From positions 54,022-118,021 of the forward strand of contig ONJC01000011.1 of NCBI GenBank assembly GCA_900318035.1: DNA of 64,000 bases, read 5' to 3'. Below, piece after piece: positions 27,908 to 34,757 of the stretch; position 1 is the stretch's first letter, and the number at the start of each line of letters is the position of its first letter. Below the pieces are notes generated by a model. It was given only the letters and a program-made list of their open reading frames with translations, searched no databases and had not been told where the DNA came from. The position numbers and the translations under genes are program-made. Source of the stretch: an uncultured Methanobrevibacter sp. (GTDB taxonomy: Archaea > Methanobacteriota > Methanobacteria > Methanobacteriales > Methanobacteriaceae).

Positions 27908-28174
27908 CTACTTTCTATTATTTAATTTTAGAATCATGTCAAACATTTTTTCAACATCTTCCGGAACATTTTCTTCAATTACTTCAAAAGATGCGAAATG
28001 TTTTTGATTTAAATATTCTTGAGCAAAACTACGTCCCATGAATTCAATATTTTTAAAATCCATGATTACTTTGGTAACATTGGGACTTATATTGGTAAAT
28101 ATTTCTTCAATTTTTGACCTTTGACCTAAATCTCTCCCAATTTCATCTTCAAGAATAATTTTCAATTCACTCAT
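27908..28174 (-). CDS. STAS-like domain protein (DUF4325 type)
   Basis: At 88 residues this is one STAS-like domain. The block VIMDFKNIEFMGRSFAQEYL matches DUF4325, in which a strand, then a Ser/Thr-containing turn and helix, correspond to the phosphoacceptor region of SpoIIAA-type antagonists. Serine in GRSFA is the candidate phosphosite. It is encoded 14 bases after a GHKL-ATPase gene, and in bacteria DUF4325 is typically linked to such kinases. An AAGGTAG ribosome-binding site lies before the ATG. I infer a partner-switch component; the downstream target in an archaeon is unknown. Confidence 0.7.
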   Translation of the reverse strand: MSELKIILEDEIGRDLGQRSKIEEIFTNISPNVTKVIMDFKNIEFMGRSFAQEYLNQKHFASFEVIEENVPEDVEKMFDMILKLNNRK

Positions 28175-28188
28175 ATTATCTACCTTAA

Positions 28189-28809
28189 TTATAATCTGTA
28201 TTCAATTTGATTTAAATAGTTATACATATCTATTTTTGTTGTCAAATCAACTCGCAAATGGACAATGGTGCCTGTACTTAATTTTTTTGGATTTTTTTGC
28301 GAAATAACTTTTTCAGAGTTGATATATAATATAACATCGCCGGATATTAATAGGAATTCTCCATCAAAACCATTAACAACAATATTGACTGTATTATTCA
28401 GGCCAGTTCCTCTTTCAATATATCCTAAATCGTTTTTTGTTGATAATCCGTTCACTGCTTTAATGAGGGCATCGCTGTCATTTTCAATTTCATATCCTGC
28501 ATTTTTGAAAGAATTTTTAATGCTGATTCCATTATCTGCTACTCTGAAATCATACTGGGCATTCATTAATCTTCCAGAAATGCAACCTTCACTAAATTTA
28601 GAGTGATCATAGATATTTCCGGTTAATTCATAAAAGATGAACTTCATAGTATTTTGATTTTGTTTTGGAATATTTAATTCGTTGATAAGTTCGTTTGTAA
28701 CTTCAAATGAATTATCTTCATTTACATTTAATTTTTTCACGTGATATTTGTTTTCATTTGTAATCCTTGGATTTTCTTTGAACTCTTCTAATAATATTTT
28801 TTCTTTCAT
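28189..28809 (-). CDS. GHKL-type ATPase/anti-sigma-like protein kinase
   Basis: The 206-residue protein has a C-terminal HATPase domain: N-box YELTGNIYDHS (E-x3-N-x3-H as in SpoIIAB/RsbW), G1 VADNGIS and G2 RGTGLNN. There is no His-phosphotransfer domain, so it is not a classical sensor kinase but resembles serine kinases that phosphorylate STAS proteins. The start at 28809 follows AGGTGA by 6 bases. It lies between a TctA permease gene, 9 bases upstream, and the STAS-like gene, so three genes may share one mRNA. The SpoIIE phosphatases at 13.5-17.3 kb are the natural opposing enzymes. Confidence 0.72.
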   Translation of the reverse strand: MKEKILLEEFKENPRITNENKYHVKKLNVNEDNSFEVTNELINELNIPKQNQNTMKFIFYELTGNIYDHSKFSEGCISGRLMNAQYDFRVADNGISIKNSFKNAGYEIENDSDALIKAVNGLSTKNDLGYIERGTGLNNTVNIVVNGFDGEFLLISGDVILYINSEKVISQKNPKKLSTGTIVHLRVDLTTKIDMYNYLNQIEYRL

Positions 28810-28818
28810 ATTTTTCAC

Positions 28819-30072
28819 CTAAATAAACATCTGCAAATAAATGACAATAGCAGGAATAATCAGAACGCCCATCAGATGGGATTTGCCCACTCCGATGTAG
28901 TGCGGAAGCATTCCCAGTGCAGTAGAAGTAATCAAAGCCAATGTCATATATCCGAGCGGCGCTTCATAATAAAAAATAAAAATGTAGAGGATCAGAATCT
29001 GAAGTAAGATAACTCCAATTGATAATTTCTTATAATTGACACCGCTCATAAGTCTAGAAAAAGAATCGCCGAGTTTTAAGGATAATGCCAATGAAACGGA
29101 AACGGCAATCAGAGATGCAAAAATAAAAATTGCCAGATGGTTCAGGTTCATCTCGCTAATCAGATAGGACATATAGACAGCTATTCCGCTTCGGGGGTTT
29201 CCGATAATATAAATTGCAATAAGTGAAAATAAACAGTCAGAAACATTAAGTCCGGATGTTGCCAGAAGAAAATTGACAGTATCGTCATCGTCATTGTCAT
29301 TGGCTCCACTTGCAGCCTGTGCAATGACGGTTCCCTGTGCAGGTCCGAATCCCGGTAGAAATCCAAGAATTGCTCCTGTGATTCCGCCTGCAAAAATGCT
29401 TTTGAATTTGTTGAAATCCAAATCAAGCTCATAAAATTTGTTTTGGTGAGGTATTGTTGATGAATCGTTCAGGCTGAATAAAATGGTGCTTATTCCAAAA
29501 AGGCCGGAAAATGTGCACATTAACGATACTCCTGAGGAAATTGGGGTTTGAAAAATTATCCATCCCAATATTCCCGAAAGTACGAATAAGAGCAGGGACC
29601 ATATGAAGTCTCTTCGGGTATTGGTCAATTTGTAGGTTAGATAAATTGATGCAAAAAGGAGTATTGCCCATGTAAACGGCTTTGAAATGTCATGTAGGAT
29701 GGGCAAGGCCATTGCAAAAATCGGAAGCATCAGTATTGTAACTATAATTGCTCCAAATCCTCCTATTGATACAATTCTTATCACTTCTTTTGATCTTCCC
29801 TGCAGAACCATCCTATGTCCCGGAAGTATTGAAGTTGCCGTTCCTTCCTGAGGCACTCCCAAAAGCATTGACGGTACAAATTCGATTAACGCATGAGCTA
29901 TTGACATTGCAACCATCACGACACACAGGAATTCGGGCGATATGAATGTCAGTAAAAATGTTGAAGATGCAAACAGGATTGCTCCTGCCGTATTGACATG
30001 TATTCCAGGTATCATTCCAGTTATTGTTCCAATTGATATTCCTATAAAACAGGCAATAATTAATTCTATCAT
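28819..30072 (-). CDS. TctA-like tripartite tricarboxylate transporter permease
   Basis: The 417-residue polytopic protein (about eleven helices) has the TctA signature: GMIPGIHVNTAGA near the start and again GFLPGFGPAQGTVIAQ in the second half, plus SMLLGVPQEGTATSILPGHRM. In bacteria TctA works with TctB and a periplasmic binding protein to import citrate-like acids. Neither partner is encoded nearby, as is usual for the archaeal members, so substrate and mechanism are unknown. It is followed by the HATPase gene after 9 bases and is likely co-transcribed with it. Confidence 0.82.
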   Translation of the reverse strand: MIELIIACFIGISIGTITGMIPGIHVNTAGAILFASSTFLLTFISPEFLCVVMVAMSIAHALIEFVPSMLLGVPQEGTATSILPGHRMVLQGRSKEVIRIVSIGGFGAIIVTILMLPIFAMALPILHDISKPFTWAILLFASIYLTYKLTNTRRDFIWSLLLFVLSGILGWIIFQTPISSGVSLMCTFSGLFGISTILFSLNDSSTIPHQNKFYELDLDFNKFKSIFAGGITGAILGFLPGFGPAQGTVIAQAASGANDNDDDDTVNFLLATSGLNVSDCLFSLIAIYIIGNPRSGIAVYMSYLISEMNLNHLAIFIFASLIAVSVSLALSLKLGDSFSRLMSGVNYKKLSIGVILLQILILYIFIFYYEAPLGYMTLALITSTALGMLPHYIGVGKSHLMGVLIIPAIVIYLQMFI

Positions 30073-30251
30073 ACCTATTAATTATTTTAACTTTAATTTA
30101 TACTTTGTTGAAGCTATTAATCTATATTTACTCTATTTTATAAAATTGAAGTTATTTGGTATGATTGTTTTAATTTATAAGAATTGTCGTGGCTTTGTAA
30201 AATTGTTTTCATTCAAAAAGTATTTGTGTGTATTCGGATAATATATTATTA

Positions 30252-30959
30252 ATGTCAAGACCGAGAAATATTCTATTGCTTTTAATCATAGTGGCTATTT
30301 TAATTTTAATCAGAATAACCGTGATGGGTTCTATAGCAAGCCTTATATTTCCTCCATCACACGCAAGTCATTCAGATACCTTGTTTGAGGATATTGGAGG
30401 TGATAATTTCCTTAACGCCACCTTGAAAGGATGCTTAAAAATAAGAGAAGAAAACATTTCTGATGCTTCTTTTAAAACATCCAGCGGCATATGGAAATGG
30501 TATAATGCTAAAAACATTACTTATGTGACGGAATATGGTACGAAGAACTATATGATTGTATGGAAAGCGCCGGCCGATAAATATGATTTTAAAAATGAGG
30601 GTGTTAATCTATATTTTTCGAATTTTTTGACTGACCGTGCTGCAAAATGCTTTGTCGAATATTCCTATGAAAACAATTGCGTTTATGGAATAATTGTCGA
30701 CACTTCTAATGTCAAGTATAGTGAATCCGAATTGATGTATGATATTTTAGGTCTTAACCGTACGGGATTTGATCTGACCTACAGCAATTCCGGAACAGGT
30801 CACAGCGGAGGTTACTCTGGTGGTGGAAGTTCTTATCATACGGTTGTGCCTGACAGGTACACGCTTTCAAGAACAGACCCCGGAGCATATTATGACCATT
30901 ATGAATACGGTGACAATTATGACATTGACAATTATCTGGAATCGGAAGGTTTCGACTAG
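30252..30959 (+). CDS. Membrane-anchored secreted protein with Gly/Tyr/Asp-rich tail
   Basis: From the ATG at 30252 the product has 235 residues. It has an N-terminal hydrophobic anchor (about 7-32), a soluble domain with GIWKWYNAKNITYV and TDRAAKCFVEYSYE, and a flexible Gly/Ser stretch GGYSGGGSS. It ends in an acidic tail with repeated Tyr and Asp (YYDHYEYGDNYD). I do not recognise the domain family. The stop overlaps the end of the convergent marR gene by 4 bases. The similar tail on the secreted protein at 31507 suggests a shared surface or metal-binding role, an inference. Confidence 0.6.
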   Translation: MSRPRNILLLLIIVAILILIRITVMGSIASLIFPPSHASHSDTLFEDIGGDNFLNATLKGCLKIREENISDASFKTSSGIWKWYNAKNITYVTEYGTKNYMIVWKAPADKYDFKNEGVNLYFSNFLTDRAAKCFVEYSYENNCVYGIIVDTSNVKYSESELMYDILGLNRTGFDLTYSNSGTGHSGGYSGGGSSYHTVVPDRYTLSRTDPGAYYDHYEYGDNYDIDNYLESEGFD

Positions 30960-31417
30960 AATTGGTTTCTGTTGAATTCCAGAGACTTTAGGGATATTTT
31001 AGTTAGCAGTTTAAGCAAATCTTCACGGGAGATATCCAATTCTTCACAGATCATATCGTCCCACTCTTTTTCTTTTTCGATTAGAAATTCGGATGTTTCA
31101 ATTCCTTTTTTGGTTAAAGTGATTTTATATGCTCTTTTGTTGTCTTCATCAACTTCCCTGATAATCAATCCCTTTTCTTCGAAATCCTTGAATGCCCTAG
31201 AAACTCCGCTTCGGTCCATCAGGCAGGCTTTTGCAATATCTGATTGGTTTGTACCCATTTCATAATATAAAAATAGCAGCATGTAATATTGGCTGGGAAG
31301 TATCTCCGTTTCGCTTTTGATGTGTTTGTTCATGTAGAAGTCATGAGTTTTTATCAATGAAATCAAATGGTTTACCAAAAATGGGGAATCTTTAATAATA
31401 TCGTCATATTCTATCAT
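30956..31417 (-). CDS. MarR family transcriptional regulator
   Basis: The 153-residue protein is a winged-helix MarR repressor: helices 1-2 at about 1-45, recognition region QSDIAKACLMDRSGVSRAFKDFEEKGLI (about 58-85), the wing with REVDEDNKRAYKITLTKKG and a C-terminal dimerisation helix. An AAGGTGAT ribosome-binding site precedes the ATG. It lies between two secreted-protein genes and is divergent from the one at 31507, with AT-rich DNA containing the half-repeat TTTAAAT near 31438-31460. It probably controls itself and that neighbour; ligand unknown. Confidence 0.88.
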   Translation of the reverse strand: MIEYDDIIKDSPFLVNHLISLIKTHDFYMNKHIKSETEILPSQYYMLLFLYYEMGTNQSDIAKACLMDRSGVSRAFKDFEEKGLIIREVDEDNKRAYKITLTKKGIETSEFLIEKEKEWDDMICEELDISREDLLKLLTKISLKSLEFNRNQF

Positions 31418-31506
31418 AATAAAATCACCTTAAATATAAATATTTAAATTAAGATTTAAATAGTATTTGTAACATATTATTCACAACAAACTATTGGAGT
31501 CCAATC

Positions 31507-32007
31507 ATGAACAAAAAAATCATCATCATTTTTGCAGTTGCCTGCGTTGGTTTGCTGTTGCTTACAAGCCCGGCATTTGCAAAGGAAAACGTTAATGTAG
31601 AAATATCCACTGACAAATGGTTCAATGGCAAAGGCGTTATTTTAATCAAGCTTGTTGATGACCGTGGCAGAGAAATCCATTCCAATGGAAAAATCAATTA
31701 TACAATTACTGACTCTAACGGCCATTATGAATGGAAATCTAAATCTTATGGCAGTTTTCTCCGCATAAAATATGATGCGGGATGGTATAACGTTCAGGTA
31801 AAATTCGATGGGGATAAGAAGTACAGTTCTGCTTTTTCATCTCAGGATGTTAATGTGCCGACATCCAGACCTAGTTTTGATGCTTACAATTATTATGACA
31901 ATCATAATTGGGGTTTGAATCAGAAAATGGACGATTATATCGAGTATAATTATTGGGATGAGGAAATTTACGACGACGCTTCAAACTATGACGGCGAAGG
32001 ATATTAA
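31507..32007 (+). CDS. Secreted protein with one Ig-like domain and acidic Tyr-rich tail
   Basis: The 166-residue protein has a signal peptide (about 1-25, cleavage near AFA-KE) and one Ig-like beta-sandwich domain of the archaeal adhesin type (about 28-118). That domain has the VKFDGDKKYSSA ending typical of such repeats. A C-terminal tail is rich in Tyr, Asn and Asp. The short size and single domain make it a small secreted factor rather than a full adhesin. It is divergent from marR with 89 bases between, so regulation by that repressor is plausible. The acidic tail resembles that of the protein ending at 30959. Confidence 0.7.
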   Translation: MNKKIIIIFAVACVGLLLLTSPAFAKENVNVEISTDKWFNGKGVILIKLVDDRGREIHSNGKINYTITDSNGHYEWKSKSYGSFLRIKYDAGWYNVQVKFDGDKKYSSAFSSQDVNVPTSRPSFDAYNYYDNHNWGLNQKMDDYIEYNYWDEEIYDDASNYDGEGY

Positions 32008-32290
32008 TCAGTTTTAAAATCTAAAAACTATTTCAAGATATCTCTTAAATTGGAGGATATGTCCATATCATCATGACAATTTTAGACAGAGCCATATCCA
32101 TTCTTTAAAATTGATTTTACTTTGTCTTAAACTGTAAATTAAAAAATAATTAATTTTAAATACTTTAAAATTCAAAATATTAAGTATTTAATCTCGATAT
32201 AATTGTCATTCCAGTTGTTTGGAAAATGATTTATATATTTGAATACATAATTATTAATCAAGATTATTTTCTTCTAAAGAGGTTATGTAA

Positions 32291-32584
32291 ATGGAATGGA
32301 GCACACTTCAATCTAAAGCTTATGGATTAGACATTAATGATTTTGTAAGTGAAGAATTTCTTGATAAACTTAGAGAGGAGTTTGAAGATAAGGATGTTGA
32401 TGTTGTTACACTACAAATTGCGGTAAGAGATAAAGTTAAAGATCCTAAAAATGATGATGCTAAAGTGGACATCATTTCATTATCCAATAGCAGTATTGAA
32501 GATACACTACTGCATAAAACCATTGTGGATGTTACCTCTGATGAAAACTTTGAAAAAATAAAAAAAGTAATCGATGAATTTTAA
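32291..32584 (+). CDS. Hypothetical acidic protein
   Basis: A 97-residue soluble, acidic protein with no signal peptide or transmembrane segment. It alternates helices (FVSEEFLDKLREEFEDKDVD) and strands (VVTLQIAVRDK, VDIISLSN). I do not recognise a family. A GAGGT ribosome-binding site precedes the ATG. It is followed within 26 bases by the 171-residue helical protein, and then by the PIN gene, so the three may be one unit and this could be a regulator or antitoxin-like component, as a guess from position. Confidence 0.55.
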   Translation: MEWSTLQSKAYGLDINDFVSEEFLDKLREEFEDKDVDVVTLQIAVRDKVKDPKNDDAKVDIISLSNSSIEDTLLHKTIVDVTSDENFEKIKKVIDEF

Positions 32585-32610
32585 ATTAACTAAAAGGAGG
32601 GTCATGTTTC

Positions 32611-33126
32611 ATGTTTTCTAATAAAAACGTTTATATTATAAATAATGATTATGTTTCTAAATCTATGAATATTTATGATTCATTTATTAATGCCATTAAA
32701 GAATTGAAAGAAAAGATTTATTCAAATGTTGAAAATATCATTGTTCAAAACAATGGACCTTCTTTAGATGAGTTAATTGAAAATATAAAGTATTCATTTA
32801 ACAATGCAGAAAATATCTTATCCAATCTTGATTTTTTTGAAGATGAATACTATGATTTCTCTTCCATTAAAGATATGGCATTTTATATTTTAGATAATAA
32901 ATCATTATTACATCATATTTCAATAGTTAAAGGTTTATTAAACTCTTTTTACAATCTTGTTCAATTCAAAAAAGATTCTTCCAGTGAAGAATATAAACAA
33001 AAATATGATGAATTCTCTTCTGAGTTAATTGATGTTGAACAATCCTTTTACACTGAAATATACGAACCTAATGAAAAATACAATGAAGAAGCATTGTCTG
33101 AAATATCCAATTCATTATTAGGATAA
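32611..33126 (+). CDS. Hypothetical helical protein upstream of PIN gene
   Basis: The 171-residue protein is predicted mostly alpha-helical with long charged helices (about 20-60, 70-120, 125-165) and no membrane segment or known motif. A GGAGG site lies 10 bases before the ATG at 32611; an ATG at 32604 is out of frame and stops after five codons. It lies 16 bases before the frameshifted PIN-domain gene with its own GGAGG, which suggests a toxin-antitoxin-like pairing. It is much longer than usual VapB antitoxins and shows no ribbon-helix-helix or AbrB motif, so the pairing is only positional. Confidence 0.55.
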   Translation: MFSNKNVYIINNDYVSKSMNIYDSFINAIKELKEKIYSNVENIIVQNNGPSLDELIENIKYSFNNAENILSNLDFFEDEYYDFSSIKDMAFYILDNKSLLHHISIVKGLLNSFYNLVQFKKDSSSEEYKQKYDEFSSELIDVEQSFYTEIYEPNEKYNEEALSEISNSLLG

Positions 33127-33142
33127 AAAAGGAGGATTTCTT

Positions 33143-33803
33143 ATGAATTCTTTTGTAGACACTAATGTTTCTATTGCATATATTTTTTTCCATTGATCCT
33201 CTAAACAATAAATCAATGGCGGTTTTTAGAGGATATGATAATATTTATTGGTCAGAACTTGTCAAAAACGAATGTAAAAACGTATTTAAAAATAAAAGGA
33301 AAATCTTAGTTAAGTTCTATAAAGATTTGGCCAATGATTTAAAACCTGATGATTTTCATAATTTCAGATTCAATGATTTAAGAAAACATGTTATGGGAAA
33401 ATATTCCGATGGCAAAAAACGTGACCAAATATTAAGCTCTTTAAAAAAATTCTGGGATACTTATGTCAACGAAAGATTCCCCACATACAATTCTTTTAAT
33501 CAGGCTATTCAAGATTGCTTGGATGATTTGAAATATTTAGTCTATTCTAGAAAAAATCAATGGGAAACCAATACTTCATTGACAAATAAAAGAGTTGATA
33601 AATACCTTTATCTAAAAAAGAAATTGGCATCTTTAAATGTTCATCATCCTGATGACGATATTGCTCTTGATGCCCATGACTTTTATTTGAGAAATGATTT
33701 TCTTTTAGATTTCATCACATTCGATGAAGATTGTCGTGTTGGAGTATCTAAAATCAAAGAGTTTCAATTTAACAAAGTAAAAGGTAAATATGACTATCTA
33801 TAA
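33143..33803 (+). pseudogene. PIN-domain nuclease gene with a one-base frameshift
   Basis: From the ATG at 33143, with a GGAGG site 8-12 bases upstream, the frame opens MNSFVDTNVSIAYIF, the classic PIN start with its first acidic residue, then hits TGA after FFH. A second frame continues from SIDPLNNKS through about 195 residues and ends with DDDIALDAHDFYL and FITFDEDC, which supply the remaining PIN acidic residues. Dropping one T from the seven-T run at 33183-33189 joins the two. It is therefore either an inactivated gene, a phase-variable one, or an assembly error. Intact it would be a VapC-like RNase of about 219 residues. Confidence 0.7.
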
Positions 33804-33907
33804 AATTGTTAGTTTTATTGATTGCCGTGCTGAAAATTTCCAATTGTTTTAGTGAATTTTAAAAATTCAATAAATTATTTTTTTACAATTTAATTAAATT
33901 ATACTCT

Positions 33908-34039
33908 ATCATCAACCTTAATCATCAACCAACATACTTTTTTTATTTTTAATTAAAATGGCTTAAATCATAAAAGAAGTAATTTAAAGAATTTTAAAAA
34001 ATTAATCATCAACCAAAAATTATCTTAATCATCAACCAA
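33908..34039 (+). repeat. Dispersed ATCATCAACC direct repeats
   Basis: The 10-mer ATCATCAACC occurs four times (33908, 33921, 34005, 34028), and the 15-mer TTAATCATCAACCAA three times (33918-33932, 34002-34016, 34025-34039). Spacing is irregular and there are no unique spacers of constant size, so it is not a CRISPR array. It may be a binding-site cluster downstream of the PIN gene. Confidence 0.6.
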
Positions 34040-34091
34040 TGAATATCTTAATCGGATAATGTAAGTTTTAACTTTATATCTGATGGTCATT

Positions 34092-34185
34092 AAGTAGCTA
34101 TAGTTAAATATGATTTTTTGATGAGTCAGATTTCTGCTGATTTCTAATTAGCTACTTTTTGAAAACTCCCATTATTTGGAGTTTT
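34092..34185. other. Two stem-loops left of the feo region
   Basis: Stem AAGTAGCTA (34092-34100)/TAGCTACTT (34149-34157) with a 48-base loop, followed by TTT; and stem AAAACTCC (34162-34169)/GGAGTTTT (34178-34185). They could be terminators for either direction or part of a structured RNA. No known RNA family was recognised. Confidence 0.45.
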
Positions 34186-34236
34186 TGCTATTAAATATTT
34201 AAAATAAGAAAAGATTTTTGCTTTTGATGATATCTT

Positions 34237-34449
34237 AAAAAAATAGAGAGTTGGTGTTTATTGGTTGAGGAGAGTTATAAACACCAGACTTGTTTTTTTG
34301 GGAATTATGTGGCAGATTTTCCCAATACCAAATTAGAAAATTGTGAAAAGCTAATTTGATATTTAATTTTGGAGATTGTATTATTATTGACTAATAATAT
34401 GTTTTGTTACAAGTGCATATTTTTAGGCATGCCTAAATTTATGTCACTT
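34237..34449 (-). ncRNA. Candidate iron-responsive small RNA, copy 2
   Basis: Leftward counterpart of the unit at 23.0 kb. Its promoter (34422-34507) reads away from feoB, and the unit ends in the stem TGGTGTTTAT (34252-34261)/ATAAACACCA (34277-34286), followed on the minus strand by ACTCTCTA and seven T, an intrinsic terminator. The conserved ACAATCTCCAAAA segment is present (34367-34379). No reading frame is shared with copy 1. Boundaries are estimated from the TATA box and the T-run; existence of the transcript is inferred. Confidence 0.48.
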
Positions 34450-34510
34450 GTATTAAAGTTGGTTGTCATAGTATATAAATCTTTCTAAATTTTTAGGTGT
34501 ACCTAAATTT
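34240..34510 (-). repeat. Right arm of the ~250-bp inverted repeat
   Basis: Reverse-complement copy of 22945-23204. The hairpin near the far end has changed on both sides while keeping pairing (GATGTTTA/TAAACATC versus GGTGTTTAT/ATAAACACC), which points to selection on RNA structure. Confidence 0.75.
34422..34507 (-). promoter_or_regulatory. Leftward box-TATA-box promoter
   Basis: Box 1 TTTAGGTGTACCTAAA (34492-34507), TATA TTTATATAC on the minus strand (34471-34479), box 2 TTTAGGCATGCCTAAA (34422-34437). Same geometry as at 22945-23029 and at feoA. Box 1 is close enough to the feoB promoter that one repressor array could cover both directions. Confidence 0.6.
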
Positions 34511-34586
34511 TTAGATTTATCACCATGCTAAAAAAATAACGATTGTTATATAATGATTGATTGGAACTGATATTTAAATGTTATTG

Positions 34587-34651
34587 TTAGGTTTGCCTAA
34601 ATATTTAAATATCATAAAATTCAGAATATTAGTAAGTTTAGGTTAACCTAA
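34587..34651 (+). promoter_or_regulatory. feoB promoter with two operator boxes
   Basis: Box TTAGGTTTGCCTAA (34587-34600), TATA ATATTTAAATAT (34601-34612), box TTTAGGTTAACCTAA (34637-34651). TATA to box 2 is 36 bases. The leader that follows (to 34757) has a GACAGAT/ATCTGTC hairpin near 34700-34722. Confidence 0.65.
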
Positions 34652-34757
34652 TTTTTTTTTTAAAAATGTGGATGAACTTAAACTAAAAATTTTTTTTAGT
34701 AGACAGATAACAGAGAGATCTGTCATCTGTCAAGTTAATAAAACGGGAGAATGGTTA

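Noticed and set aside
33905..34040. CRISPR-like repeats
   Set aside because: Repeat unit is only 10-15 bases, spacing ranges from 3 to 70 bases and there are no cas genes.
34110..34150. C/D-box guide RNA (TGATGA and CTGA motifs)
   Set aside because: The C box lacks its leading purine, the D box is not at the expected distance and no complementary rRNA or tRNA stretch was apparent.
22945..34510. Composite transposon bounded by inverted repeats
   Set aside because: No transposase or integrase lies between the arms, no target duplications are seen, and the arms contain promoters and hairpins rather than IS-type ends.
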